From an uncultured Caldilineaceae bacterium (GTDB lineage: Bacteria > Chloroflexota > Anaerolineae > Caldilineales > Caldilineaceae), in assembly GCA_951812725.1 (NCBI GenBank), contig OX638330.1, forward strand, positions 62,001-126,000: a stretch of 64,000 nucleotides of DNA. Direction: 5' to 3'. Under the pieces are notes generated by a model. That model was given only the letters and a program-made list of their open reading frames with translations, was not told the DNA's origin and ran no database searches. This document shows positions 46,790-56,449 of the stretch, piece after piece. Within the stretch, counting starts at the first letter, position 1; every line of letters starts with the position of its first letter. Made by a program: the position numbers and the translations under genes.

Positions 46790-46820
46790 AGAATGCCGCC
46801 AAGTCAATCGGCGGCATTCT
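46790..46820. terminator. Hairpin, possible terminator of the GH18-like/SH3/GH39-like gene
   Basis: AGAATGCCGCC (46790-46800) and GGCGGCATTCT (46810-46820) make a perfect 11-bp stem with a 9-nt loop, 38 bp past the stop of the minus-strand gene. The tail on that strand is only GATTT. Between it and the promoter at 46499-46527 (about 260 bp) no gene is seen. Confidence 0.5.
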
Positions 46821-46857
46821 GTATACTATTTACATTTATTGCGCGCGCGGCTTCCCT

Positions 46858-49800
46858 TTACTTCGGCATATCCCGCAGCGCATTGAACACCGGCAGGTTG
46901 TTCCAACCAGGATCCACAATCCCCCACTGCGCCTTCTCCGTGCCATTCGCCACCACGCGGAAATTCAGATTCCACAGGATCGCCGGACCTACCCAACCCC
47001 AACCCTTCATCATCCGATAGGCCTCGACCGTCCAGTCAGCCTGCTCCTGGTATGAATTATCATTGGCGTACCCGTAGCGCGGATCAAAGGCGCCCCCAGC
47101 TGCCCAGCCAAACTCGGTCGGCCAAATGCGCTTGTTGCCGGCCCCGTACGTAACCGCTATGTTTCGATAACCCTCCATCGTGCTGCGGAAACTCCACGAA
47201 TGGTGCGGGCTGTCGCAGGCGCCGTTGAAGCCGCTGTTGCCATGGATCTGAATCGCCTCACAGCCCTGCTGCCAGGTGTATTGGGGTGGCACGTTATAGC
47301 CGCTCGGATGCGCGCCGATGCCGTCCGCATAGTTGTTGAGACCGGCCTGGAACATCTTTTCCAAATATTCAAAATCATCCATCGCCGCGATTCCGCCCCT
47401 GCTCTGCGGCGCGCCATTGCTGGCCGCCGGCGTCAGCGCACCGCTGATCACCAGCATCGACGGGCACGCCCGCTTGATCTCCGTGTAGGCCGGTCGCAAC
47501 AGCTCCACATATTTGCCCGGATCCAAGGGCAGGTTGCCCCACTCGTAATGCAGATTCTGCTCGTTCCAAACCTCGACCGCCTTCAAGGAGGTCCCGCAAT
47601 ACTTGCCGGCCATCGCCCCCAGGAATCTGGCGAACGTGTTCGGATCTGCCGGAGGTCCGCCCACATTTGGTTCGAATCCTCCTTCGCGCGCCCAGGCCGG
47701 CGCATTGACAACGCTGAACAACAGGCTGATACCTGCGCCATTGGCCGCGTCTATAATGCCCTGCATCGATCCCCAATCGTACTGCCCCTGGCTTTGCTCG
47801 AAGACCTTCCATTCGATCTGCTGCTTCACCCAACCAAAGCCCATCTCGTTCGTCTTCTGCATCACCTGACCGGCCTGGTTGTTGTGCACCATATGCGCCT
47901 GGACCCCATAGCCGAAGCTGCCGCCCCCAGCAGGCGCCGGCGCTACCGCAGCCGGTGCCGCAGCCGGCGGGTCCGGGATATCGGTAATCACGGCCACAGC
48001 CTCCAGCGGCCCGCTGGCAGTCGTCAATTCAGCAAACACCCAACCCTTATTGCCATTGCCAATATCGATCTGCCACCAACTTCCTTCTTGGTTCTTCCCA
48101 AATATGAGGTAAGGCTGACCCGCGCTGAGCTGACCTGCGATCGGATAGTTCGTGCCCGGCCCTTCCCGGACATTTGTGTTCTGCGTGCTGACCAGCCTTG
48201 AAACTTCGGGCGTGGCCGTCGGCACCGGCGTGTTCGTTGCCACCGGCGTCGGCGTCGCCAGGCTCAACGCTACCTTATTCTGCGGGCTGGCCGCCATGCT
48301 GCTCCCAAAATTCGAGATCTGCACAACCTGCGCCTCGACATGGATATCCCCCTCGCCGGGCGGCGCCATAAACGTGTATACCGGATTCTCAATCGGAACC
48401 GTTACCTCCTCCATCACGCCGCCGTCAGGATGGAGTATCCTGAAGGATACCTTCAGCATCGCCGGCGTCGTATTCACCCCCCCACCCGTCTGGAACTGAC
48501 GGGCGACCTCCCACAGATCCGGGTCCACATCCCCCGAATCCGCATCCCGCACCATCACCTGCGTAACTTGGTATCGCTCCAACAAGTTGAGTTTGCGGGC
48601 AAAGCTGCTGCTGTTCTCAATCGTAACCACGCGCTCCATCTGCTGGTCGTCAGTGTAAGCGTACACATAAGCGCCAATCGCATCATCCCACGCCAGCGGG
48701 CGAGAAATTCGCGGGTTGACCGCCGCCACCTCAACATCCGCGCCTGGCATGATCACCCCATCTTCTCCCCCCAGCCGGATCTGAGCAACCAACGGTTGAA
48801 GGGACTGCTTAAAGCCCTTGAGCCACAGCTGGTTTCCGCTCCGTTCCACCGACATACCCGGCAGCTCCACCTGCACCTTCTTCCGGTCAATCTGGTCCGT
48901 GGCGTATGCCAGCAGGGCGCCCATCTGCCCGCCCAGCTGATACGCCGCGGGGTCCGATGGACCCGGAATCAGTATACGGTCAGCTGCGCTGCCCAGCGCC
49001 TTCCAGTCGTAGCCGCGCGTGTTCCAATCAACCGCCGAAATCTGCTGGGGTGACTCCACCCGCACTGCCAGCCAGCGATTCATATCGGGCGCGTGCAGCC
49101 GCTCAGCCAGACGTTCGATGAAGCGCGTGAACTCTGCCTCACCCGCCAGCGTCGCTTCCATTCCGCGATAGTCAATGATGACGCCCGGATAACTGTACTG
49201 CGTCAAAAGACCTGTGATCGCCGCAATCTGGTTCTGCTGTTGCCCCGATTCCACCAGCATATTGTGGAGCAGGTCGCTGCGTGGAGCTTCACCGCCTTGC
49301 CAGTTGCGCAGGACCGGCACGATCGCATAGTTGCCAACAGGAGCAGTGGAGCGCACAATATCCAGCGCACCGTCCCCCCGCAGGTAATAACCGGCCACCC
49401 CAAGAGTGGTAATAGCAGCATTGGCCAGACTCGCTGGAGCCATCTCGGCGAGCCCAATGTTCGTCCCCACTCGCGCCGGCGGCGCACCTGTCTGCATCAC
49501 AACAAAATTGGACGGTGGCGGGCCGTTAACTCGCGCTTCAATCCGGTCTTCCATGGCCAAAACAACACTGGGCACGAATTCCCAACTGTCCCCATCCCAA
49601 CTGTACAGTTCCAGCGTTTCGTATGGCTGACTGTCATTGGGAATCGGGATCTGCACAATGCTCTGCCCCAAGCTTCCGCCGCGCACGTCCACTTGGTAGA
49701 TCGGGCTCTTCGCTTCCAGACCCGTGGCAGCCAGCGCATCGCGGGCGGTCATCCAATCCTGTCCCGCGTTCCCACTCAGAAACTCTGCACGTGGAATACT

Positions 49801-50079
49801 TTCAAGGTTGACCCTGAAGGTTTCAAATACACTTTCCGGAGGAAAAACAATCGTCGTCCCGTCCGGATCCATCAACGAGCCTCCACTCCTGTCAATCGTC
49901 GTAAAGGACAGAAATTGAATGCGATCGATCAATCTGATCGGCGGCAGCAGCAGCGCGGCGATGATCAGGGCCGGAATCAAAACAAGCGAAACAATGGCCG
50001 TGGCGATCCTCCGAAACGCGGAAGTCGGCCTCGACTCCGGTTGGAGCGGCTCATCGTAATCAAAAGAAGACCGTCGCAT
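46858..50079 (-). CDS. Large surface protein: membrane anchor, GH18-like region, SH3b domain, GH39-like glycosidase
   Basis: The protein has 1,073 aa. A membrane segment (about 28-50) follows a short Arg-rich cytosolic tail. The region from about 200 to 480 resembles GH18 chitinase-like spore-lysin barrels (YPGVIIDYRGM). The position of the catalytic Glu is occupied by Arg, so it is probably non-catalytic. A Thr/Pro linker leads to an SH3b domain (about 625-690, NTNVREGPGTNYPIAG ... GWVFAEL), then an Ala/Pro linker and a GH39-like barrel (about 721-1073). Acid/base Glu is in VWNEQN (about 839) and a nucleophile candidate in WPTEFGW (about 989). The likely role is cell-wall or exopolysaccharide binding and remodelling. 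GGAGG lies 9 nt upstream of the ATG. Confidence 0.85.
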   Translation of the reverse strand: MRRSSFDYDEPLQPESRPTSAFRRIATAIVSLVLIPALIIAALLLPPIRLIDRIQFLSFTTIDRSGGSLMDPDGTTIVFPPESVFETFRVNLESIPRAEFLSGNAGQDWMTARDALAATGLEAKSPIYQVDVRGGSLGQSIVQIPIPNDSQPYETLELYSWDGDSWEFVPSVVLAMEDRIEARVNGPPPSNFVVMQTGAPPARVGTNIGLAEMAPASLANAAITTLGVAGYYLRGDGALDIVRSTAPVGNYAIVPVLRNWQGGEAPRSDLLHNMLVESGQQQNQIAAITGLLTQYSYPGVIIDYRGMEATLAGEAEFTRFIERLAERLHAPDMNRWLAVRVESPQQISAVDWNTRGYDWKALGSAADRILIPGPSDPAAYQLGGQMGALLAYATDQIDRKKVQVELPGMSVERSGNQLWLKGFKQSLQPLVAQIRLGGEDGVIMPGADVEVAAVNPRISRPLAWDDAIGAYVYAYTDDQQMERVVTIENSSSFARKLNLLERYQVTQVMVRDADSGDVDPDLWEVARQFQTGGGVNTTPAMLKVSFRILHPDGGVMEEVTVPIENPVYTFMAPPGEGDIHVEAQVVQISNFGSSMAASPQNKVALSLATPTPVATNTPVPTATPEVSRLVSTQNTNVREGPGTNYPIAGQLSAGQPYLIFGKNQEGSWWQIDIGNGNKGWVFAELTTASGPLEAVAVITDIPDPPAAAPAAVAPAPAGGGSFGYGVQAHMVHNNQAGQVMQKTNEMGFGWVKQQIEWKVFEQSQGQYDWGSMQGIIDAANGAGISLLFSVVNAPAWAREGGFEPNVGGPPADPNTFARFLGAMAGKYCGTSLKAVEVWNEQNLHYEWGNLPLDPGKYVELLRPAYTEIKRACPSMLVISGALTPAASNGAPQSRGGIAAMDDFEYLEKMFQAGLNNYADGIGAHPSGYNVPPQYTWQQGCEAIQIHGNSGFNGACDSPHHSWSFRSTMEGYRNIAVTYGAGNKRIWPTEFGWAAGGAFDPRYGYANDNSYQEQADWTVEAYRMMKGWGWVGPAILWNLNFRVVANGTEKAQWGIVDPGWNNLPVFNALRDMPK

Positions 50080-50412
50080 TTACATTTTCCTCCATTCCGC
50101 ACCACTTTCGTTCAGCGGCGCATTGAACACGAATCCTCTGTTTTGACCCGTGCCTAGTGGCAACGGTCGCTTCGCGTAGAAATGCCGAAGCGACCGCGCA
50201 TATGTCAGTCTCCTGCGCTTCGCGCCGCGCAGTTGAGTCCGGGGAAACTCTCTCTGCTGCCCGTTGCCAAGTCACCGGGTTACCCCAAACTATCAACATC
50301 CCTGAAGCCGGCAGCGGGCCAACCCGGCCACTGAACTGCCGCGCCCGATCCAATCGTTCTGCGACCGGGCAAGGGCTTCATCTTCCTGCTTGGCGCATGC
50401 AGTTTTGCATTT

Positions 50413-50440
50413 ATCTTAGCACAAGCAAAATACGGAACAA
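50413..50440 (-). promoter_or_regulatory. Candidate extended -10 promoter of the large surface-protein gene
   Basis: On the minus strand TTGTTC (50440-50435), a 16-bp spacer and TGCTAAGAT (extended -10, 50421-50413) lie about 330 bp upstream of the start codon. Confidence 0.4.
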
Positions 50441-50488
50441 AAACAGTTACATTTCATGGGGCGCTGCCAAGGGCTGTCACCAGTATAT

Positions 50489-50573
50489 GGGCGGTCGGGC
50501 CTTCGGCCCTCCCTTGTGCAGGGGCTGCGCCCCCGCAACGCCCCCCTACAAAAACATGCCTCACCGACCGTGT
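50489..50573. repeat. Composite intergenic repeat, module A, copy 3
   Basis: Starts GGGCGGTCGGGCC and ends ACATGCCTCACCGACCGTG, as at 23517. A second partial tail of the same module (CTCCAAAAACATGCC to CACCGACCGTACG) is at about 50680-50710. A degraded CACTGACC-type block (CCCCTAACCCCTGG...CCCTGCAGTT) lies between them at about 50626-50670. Confidence 0.85.
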
Positions 50574-50745
50574 TTACTCTTCCCCAGCATCGTGTCTGGC
50601 GAACGGAGTCTACCCCCTATGCTGTCTCATCCCCCTAACCCCTGGCCCCCAGCCCCTGACCCCTGCAGTTCCCCGCCCCCCTCCAAAAACATGCCTCACC
50701 GACCGTACGTCTTCATACCAGCGTTGCGCCCCAACCAACATGGCG

Positions 50746-50810
50746 GCCGCCAACCGAATCCCCATTCAGATAGCCCGCGTGGCGTCAGCGATGAAGCGCT
50801 GGTCAAGACA
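50746..50810. repeat. Composite intergenic repeat, module C, copy 3
   Basis: GCCGCCAACCGAATC and CAGATAGCCCGCGTGGCGTC followed by GCGCTGGTCAAGACA; one arm has a mismatch relative to copy 2. The 950-bp spacer 50080-51031 contains repeats and promoters but no gene. Confidence 0.75.
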
Positions 50811-50921
50811 AACATTAGACGTGACTATGTGGCTTCTTCAAGACCATAATCCCACAGTAAATTGCCCACTGGAAATGGCTCAAAAGATACAGCGCGTTTT
50901 CGAGTCCAGTCCCCGAAATGA

Positions 50922-50974
50922 TTGCCGAATCGTTCCTCACTGCATTATACTGTTATCGATATTCATGTGATAAC
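50922..50974 (+). promoter_or_regulatory. Candidate proBA promoter with adjoining inverted repeat
   Basis: TTGCCG (50922-50927), an 18-bp spacer and TATACT (50946-50951) are followed directly by GTTATC (50952-50957) and GATAAC (50969-50974). This 6-bp inverted repeat would span the transcription start and could be an operator. Confidence 0.4.
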
Positions 50975-51031
50975 GAACTACCTATTGGGCAACCGACGAA
51001 CAGTTTTCGCCGCCATGTCGGACCGGGAAAA

Positions 51032-52135
51032 ATGTATCGCAAAATCATCGTCAAGTTGGGCACCGGTGTACTGACCAAGGGCACCCGTTTCCTCAACCAA
51101 CCTCAGATGGTGGAATTGACCCGCCAGATCGCGGCACTCCATCATCAGGACAAGGAGTTGATTGTCTGCTCCTCCGGCGCGCAAGCCGCCGGGCGCGCAC
51201 GCCTGCGATTCCCCGAACTGCCTGATACGCTGTCCAGCCGTCAGATGCTGGCCGCAGTCGGCCAGAGCCGTCTGATGCTCATGTGGGAGAGGTTCTTCGA
51301 AATCTACGGCATCCATGTCGGGCAGATTCTGCTGACCAGGGCCGACACGGAAAACCGCCAGCGTTTCCTCAACGCCCGCGACACATTCAGCGCCCTCATC
51401 AAGCACCGCATCGTCCCGGTCGTAAACGAAAATGACGCCGTGGTTGTCGAGGAAATAAAGGTTGGCGACAATGACAATCTCTCGGCGCTGGTCGCCGTGT
51501 TGACCGACGCTGACCTGCTTCTGATGTTGACCGACCAGGCCGGCCTCTTTACTGCCGACCCCCGCACCGATCCCAACGCAGAGCTGATTCCTGAAGTCCA
51601 AACAATCGACGACTCCCTGCGCGCCCTCGCCGGAAACACACACTCCAGCCTCGGCATCGGCGGCATGAGCACCAAGCTGCAAGCCGCCGACATCGCCTGC
51701 CGCGCCGGCACCGACGTCGTCATCGCCGACGGTAGCGCACCCGACGTGATATTGCGCGCCGTCTCCGGTCAGCCCGTGGGAACCCGCTTCCCCTCACAGG
51801 AAGCACCCCTTGAAAACCGTAAACGCTGGATCCTGGCCGGTCCCGCGCCCTCGGGCCGCCTCTTGGTGGATGCCGGCGCGGCCAAAGCCCTGCGCCATCA
51901 CGGCAACAGCCTTCTCCCCGTAGGCATCACCGCGGTTGAAGGCGACTTCGAACGCGGAGACGCCGTCTATGTGATGGAGAAAGACGGGCCGAACTTGGCT
52001 CGCGGCATCACCCGTTACAGTAGTGCTGACCTGAACCGCATTCGCGGCTGCCAGTCACACGAGATAAGCGAACGGCTCGGCTATGGCTACGGGCCGGTCG
52101 CGCTCCACCGCAATGATTTAATTCTTTTGGAATAG
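51032..52135 (+). CDS. proB: Glutamate 5-kinase
   Basis: The protein has 367 aa from the ATG at 51032, matching the family length. The frame is open upstream but that part is not conserved. It phosphorylates glutamate in the first step of proline synthesis. The kinase domain shows [35 protein letters not shown] and the Lys-rich [12 protein letters not shown] substrate loop. A PUA domain (about 275-360) fills the C-terminus. The start has only a weak ribosome binding site (GGGA). proA follows after 16 bp. Confidence 0.95.
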   Translation: MYRKIIVKLGTGVLTKGTRFLNQPQMVELTRQIAALHHQDKELIVCSSGAQAAGRARLRFPELPDTLSSRQMLAAVGQSRLMLMWERFFEIYGIHVGQILLTRADTENRQRFLNARDTFSALIKHRIVPVVNENDAVVVEEIKVGDNDNLSALVAVLTDADLLLMLTDQAGLFTADPRTDPNAELIPEVQTIDDSLRALAGNTHSSLGIGGMSTKLQAADIACRAGTDVVIADGSAPDVILRAVSGQPVGTRFPSQEAPLENRKRWILAGPAPSGRLLVDAGAAKALRHHGNSLLPVGITAVEGDFERGDAVYVMEKDGPNLARGITRYSSADLNRIRGCQSHEISERLGYGYGPVALHRNDLILLE

Positions 52136-52151
52136 AGCTGGGAGGAGATTC

Positions 52152-53498
52152 ATGACTATAGCTGTCAAGAAACCAAGCGCGATCGAACAAAATGCAGGCC
52201 AACGGCCCGAAAATGAACCCTCTCAGCCCGCCGGACAACCGGTAGACCTCGAGGCGATGGGCCAGGCCGCGCGCCAGGCCAGCCGCAAACTGGCCGGGTT
52301 TTCTTCAACGCGCAAAAATGAAGCGCTTCACGCCATCGCCGACGCCTTGGAAGCACGCAGCGCTGAAGTCCTCGCGCAAAACGAACTGGACATCGCCGAT
52401 GGCCGCGCCAGCGGGCTCAGCGACTCCATCCTCGACCGCCTGCTGCTGACGCCGGAACGAATCCGAGGGCTGGCGGACGACACGCGCAAGGTCGCCGCGC
52501 TCCCCGACCCGGTCGGCGCCGAAATGGAAAGCCGCCTGTTGCCCAACGGTCTGCGCCTCAGCCGGCGCCGCATTCCCATCGGCGTCCTTGGCGTCATCTA
52601 CGAGGCCCGCCCCAACACCACCATCGATATCGCCGTCCTCAGCCTCAAGACCGGCAACGCCGTCATCCTGCGCGGCGGCAAAGAGACCCTGCGCAGCAAC
52701 CTCGCGCTGGTCTCGGTTATCGGCGACGCGCTCCAGGCCCAGGGCCTGCCCACCGAGGCCATCCAATACATCGGAAACCCGGACAGGGCGCTCGTTTCCC
52801 AGTTCCTGCGCATGGACAACTACGTTGATATGCTCATCCCCAGAGGCGGCAACAGCCTGCACCGCCTCTGCCGCGAACAGAGCACCATCCCAGTCATCAC
52901 CGGCGGCATCGGCATCTGCCACTACTACATCGACATCACCGCCGATCAGGAACGGGGCATGGACGTCATCGTCAACGCCCGCACCCAGCGCCCCTCCGTC
53001 TGCAATGCCCTCGATACCCTGCTCGTAAACCGCCGGATCGCGCCCGAATTTCTCCCCAAACTGGCGCAGCGCATGGCCGAGTGCGGTGTCGAGATTCGCG
53101 CAACACCCGACGCCATGCCATTCCTCACAGACCGCGGAGCAACAGTCATCCCCGCCGGGCCCGACGACTGGGACACCGAATGGATGACACTGATCCTCGG
53201 CGTCAAACTGGTCGACTCGCTCGACGAAGCCGTCGCCCACATCCAAGAGCACAGCCAGGACCACTCCGACGGCATCCTCACCCAGGACTGGAACAATGCC
53301 CAGCGCTTTGTCGACGCCGTCAACTCCTCAGCCGTTTTCGTCAACGCCAGCACCCGCTTCAACGACGGCGGCGAATTTGGCCTCGGCGCCGAAGTCGCAG
53401 TCAGCACGCAGAAACTCCACGCCCGCGGACCAATGGGGCTGGAAGAGCTGACTACCTACAAGTGGATTGTGCTGGGCGATATGCAAGTGCGGGAATAA
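52152..53498 (+). CDS. proA: Gamma-glutamyl phosphate reductase
   Basis: The protein has 448 aa, about 30 more than E. coli ProA because of an N-terminal extension. It reduces glutamyl phosphate to the semialdehyde with NADPH. The catalytic Cys is C284 in [30 protein letters not shown] and [12 protein letters not shown] are typical. GGAGGAGA lies just upstream of the ATG. It forms an operon with proB and ends at a strong terminator. Confidence 0.97.
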   Translation: MTIAVKKPSAIEQNAGQRPENEPSQPAGQPVDLEAMGQAARQASRKLAGFSSTRKNEALHAIADALEARSAEVLAQNELDIADGRASGLSDSILDRLLLTPERIRGLADDTRKVAALPDPVGAEMESRLLPNGLRLSRRRIPIGVLGVIYEARPNTTIDIAVLSLKTGNAVILRGGKETLRSNLALVSVIGDALQAQGLPTEAIQYIGNPDRALVSQFLRMDNYVDMLIPRGGNSLHRLCREQSTIPVITGGIGICHYYIDITADQERGMDVIVNARTQRPSVCNALDTLLVNRRIAPEFLPKLAQRMAECGVEIRATPDAMPFLTDRGATVIPAGPDDWDTEWMTLILGVKLVDSLDEAVAHIQEHSQDHSDGILTQDWNNAQRFVDAVNSSAVFVNASTRFNDGGEFGLGAEVAVSTQKLHARGPMGLEELTTYKWIVLGDMQVRE

Positions 53499-53520
53499 CG
53501 CTCAAGCGATCGTTCATTCG

Positions 53521-53546
53521 ACCGGGGCCGCGCGGCCCCGGTTTTT
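53521..53546 (+). terminator. Intrinsic terminator of proBA
   Basis: ACCGGGGCC (53521-53529) pairs with GGCCCCGGT (53534-53542) around GCGC, followed by TTTT. It lies in the 53-bp gap between the convergent proA and FGGY kinase genes and may serve both. Confidence 0.92.
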
Positions 53547-53551
53547 GCTTG

Positions 53552-54994
53552 CTACGGTTCGACCGTATCCGCGTAGTCAAGCAGCGCAGCCGCGGCCGTC
53601 TCCAAATCCCCAAAGATTCCCAAACCGACTGACGCCGCCACCGCCGCGCCGACCGCCGCCTCTTCCGCATGGCTAGGAATCAGCAGCGGCTTCTCGAAAC
53701 GACGCGCTAGGATCCTGGCCAGCAGCCGGTTCTGGCGGACCCCGTTACCCGCGCCCACCAGCAGCGGCGGCCTTCCCACCACCGGCTCCATCTGTTCGAA
53801 AAAGGTGAAAAAGCCTTCCGCCATGCCCTCCAGCAGGGCCCTGGCAAAGTGTGCGGGCGTAAAGTTGTCCGGTGAAAGCCCGCTGAACGAAGCCCGCAGC
53901 CCCGGGTCCGTGCGGCTCCCGGTGAAGAAAGGTTCACAGCGCAGCCCATCGCTCCCGGCCGCGACCGTCGCCGCAAGTTCCGTCATTCGTTCGTAAAGAT
54001 CGTCCGGCACTTCCGTGTCAAAGAGCCCGACGCCCACCTGTTGGAAGAAGCGCAGCAAGTAGGCATAGGAACGACCCCCAAACAGCCCTCCCCCTATCAG
54101 CAGATACTGTCCACCGGGAAAGGGCCGGTTTTCCAGTCCCGGAATGAAATGAAAACTGTCCGTGCGGGCCGAGATCTGGCCCCCCGTTCCCACATTCAGG
54201 AGCAAACTGCGCCCCGGCTCCGGCGCGCTGCCGATGAAACTGGCCTGATTGTCCCCCAGCGCAACCGTCACCGGCGTTCCCGCCGCCAAGCCGGTGGCAT
54301 CAGCCAGCTCCCGGCGCAAGCCCCCCACCACATCCCCAGCACGCCCGATCGGCGGGAAAAGCTCCGCTGGCAGCGCCAACCGCTCCAGCAGCGTCGAATC
54401 CCAACAGTTCGCCCGGATGTCAAAGATCCCCGAACTGGCCGCCAGCGTCGGTTCACAAACCACCGTCGCGCCCGTAAGAAAGGAGACCACCGCATCCGGT
54501 ACGAAGCAGGCCGTCACGCGGGCTGCCGGTAGGACATCCTGTAATCTAAGCCAGCAAAGGCTCGGCCCGAGAAACCCCGCCGCCGGCAGGCAACCGGTAT
54601 TGCGAAAGGCCTCACGCCCGCCCGCAGCCGAAATAAACAGGTCCAATACCGGCCTGTCAGAACCGGCGAGCGGCTCCTGCACGCGCAAGTCCTGCCACGT
54701 AATCGCCGGTCCAGCCGGCGCAGCATCCGGCCCAATCAGGGCAACGCCGTGCTGCTGTCCGGTAACACCGATCCCTTGAATGTCTTTCGGGGAAAATTCG
54801 GCCTGCGCCACCAATGCGGCCAGGCACTGTACCGTCAACTCGTACAGTCGCGACAAGTCCAGCTCAGCCCGCCCAGGCCCGGGCGACGAACCAGCGCGAT
54901 TGGCAACCGTCCCGTGGGCCACCTGCCTGCCGCTCGCCGGATCCAGCACCACCGCGCTCAATGAAGTTGTCCCAATATCAAGTCCAATCAGCAT
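53552..54994 (-). CDS. FGGY-family carbohydrate kinase
   Basis: The protein has 480 aa from the ATG at 54994, which has AGGTGA nearby; the frame is open to 55072 without conservation. The phosphate-binding opening GLDIGTTSLSAVVLD, GVTGQQHGVAL, the ATPase-type LLNVGTGGQIS region and the C-terminal LLVGAGNGVRQN place it in the FGGY family. The GVTGQQHG form recalls sedoheptulokinase/xylulokinase branches; the sugar cannot be fixed. It is divergent from the PhyH pair. Confidence 0.88.
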   Translation of the reverse strand: MLIGLDIGTTSLSAVVLDPASGRQVAHGTVANRAGSSPGPGRAELDLSRLYELTVQCLAALVAQAEFSPKDIQGIGVTGQQHGVALIGPDAAPAGPAITWQDLRVQEPLAGSDRPVLDLFISAAGGREAFRNTGCLPAAGFLGPSLCWLRLQDVLPAARVTACFVPDAVVSFLTGATVVCEPTLAASSGIFDIRANCWDSTLLERLALPAELFPPIGRAGDVVGGLRRELADATGLAAGTPVTVALGDNQASFIGSAPEPGRSLLLNVGTGGQISARTDSFHFIPGLENRPFPGGQYLLIGGGLFGGRSYAYLLRFFQQVGVGLFDTEVPDDLYERMTELAATVAAGSDGLRCEPFFTGSRTDPGLRASFSGLSPDNFTPAHFARALLEGMAEGFFTFFEQMEPVVGRPPLLVGAGNGVRQNRLLARILARRFEKPLLIPSHAEEAAVGAAVAASVGLGIFGDLETAAAALLDYADTVEP

Positions 54995-55171
54995 AGCGAT
55001 CACCTGTCCGGGGAAGGTTGGTTCTGGCGGCGCCTGTCGCCATGGGTCTGAATCTGTCTGATCAACTATCAAAATTCCGCTGTCTACATCCCTGAGAATG
55101 CACAGAGATTGTACCTCAGAACGCCGGCTGAAAGCATTCCAGCACCACTAAGTCAGTATGGAAAGTCCCCC

Positions 55172-55193
55172 GTCTCTCTGTTACAATAGAGAC
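55172..55193 (+). promoter_or_regulatory. Extended -10 box inside an inverted repeat upstream of the first phyH-like gene
   Basis: GTCTCT (55172-55177) and AGAGAC (55188-55193) flank CTGTTACAAT, which contains an extended -10 (TGTTACAAT). Either it is a regulated promoter for the dioxygenase gene or the symmetry is accidental. Confidence 0.35.
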
Positions 55194-55316
55194 ACTCTCT
55201 CTGGTGGCGCGCCGCAAGTCTGTGTTCTCTTCGTTAACAAGCAGCGAACGTACGGCTCCACCTTAACACTTCCATTTCTTCTTGTATTTCATGCTACACT
55301 ACGCAGGGGAGGCATG

Positions 55317-56162
55317 ATGACGACAACCACCATCGCCCACGACAAAAGCGCCCAGCTAATACAGGACGGCTACTGCGTCTTCGAGCAGGTGCTGTCTCCC
55401 GAAATGCTGGCCCGCGTACGCGCCGCCAGTGACGGCCTCATCGAAGCCCAGTCTGCCGACCACTTCGAAGAGCAAAAATCCACCGGCAGCATGATCAGCG
55501 TCTATGATGATCCCTTCTTCGCCGAACTGGTCGCCTATCCACCGGCCTTGGACGCGTTGGCCTCTCTGGGCTATCCAAAGCCGCACTGGTCCTCCGGCTT
55601 TGTCATCAGCAAACCTGGCCACTCCCCGCCTCTCTTCTGGCATCAGGACTGGTGGGGTTGGAACGATCCGATCAGCTACACCGACATTCCTATGCAGCTA
55701 TTTCTGATGTACTATCTGGTGGATACGCGCATCGAGAACGGCTGCCTGCGCCTGATCTCCGGGTCCCATCTCAAGCGCCATCCCATGCACGATGTCGTGC
55801 ACACAGCCCATACCGATGAACTGCGCCGCGCCACCGACCCGACCCATCCTGCCTATCAGCAGATTCCGGAAGATCAGGCTGTGCCGGTACGCGCCGGCGA
55901 CTTGGTCATCGGCGATTCCAGGTTGCTCCACGGCTCCTACGCCAACCAGACCGACGAGCGGCGCACAGTCATCACAATCTGGTACCATCCCAATTTCGAC
56001 ATCTCCTCACCCCGCATCCAATCCAATCTGAGCCGCACACAGACGAGTGTGGTCAACTGGCCGCCGCAAGCGCAGAAGCTCGTCCAAAGATTGGTTCCCA
56101 CTTATGAGGGTGACGAAGAGCCTCTGGAGTGGAACCGCGTACCGGGACCTGAACTGAAGTGA
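55317..56162 (+). CDS. Phytanoyl-CoA dioxygenase (PhyH) family protein, copy 1
   Basis: The protein has 281 aa. It is an Fe(II)/2-oxoglutarate oxygenase: H109 and D111 in LFWHQDWWGW and the distal H205 in RLLHGSYA form the iron triad. Arg in ERRTVITIWYHP should bind 2-oxoglutarate. The start at 55317 (second of two adjacent ATGs) gives exactly the same length as the paralogue and 4-nt spacing from AGGGGAGG. Substrate unknown; family members hydroxylate lipids, amino acids or natural products. It is followed by its close paralogue and an aldehyde dehydrogenase. Confidence 0.9.
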   Translation: MTTTTIAHDKSAQLIQDGYCVFEQVLSPEMLARVRAASDGLIEAQSADHFEEQKSTGSMISVYDDPFFAELVAYPPALDALASLGYPKPHWSSGFVISKPGHSPPLFWHQDWWGWNDPISYTDIPMQLFLMYYLVDTRIENGCLRLISGSHLKRHPMHDVVHTAHTDELRRATDPTHPAYQQIPEDQAVPVRAGDLVIGDSRLLHGSYANQTDERRTVITIWYHPNFDISSPRIQSNLSRTQTSVVNWPPQAQKLVQRLVPTYEGDEEPLEWNRVPGPELK

Positions 56163-56449
56163 TATCCGCGGGCGCCTGACGGGATACAACTGTCTCTTTT
56201 TCTCCTGTCCATTCTGCATTGTCGAAAAAGTGTGCTTTGTAACGCGGCAAGTGGCCCACAGCTTCTAGAGGAAACTGCACCAGAGCAGAGTGACAAGCGT
56301 GCCTGAATTCGCGGGGTCAATTCCGTAACTCCACAAAGAGCCGCAGCTCCGTGCCCTGTCTGTAACCAGGGCAGGCAACGAACGAACTCGCAGTCGCATT
56401 TCCCTTCTTTCTTGTGATTCATGCTACACTTCGCAGGGGAGGCATGTTT

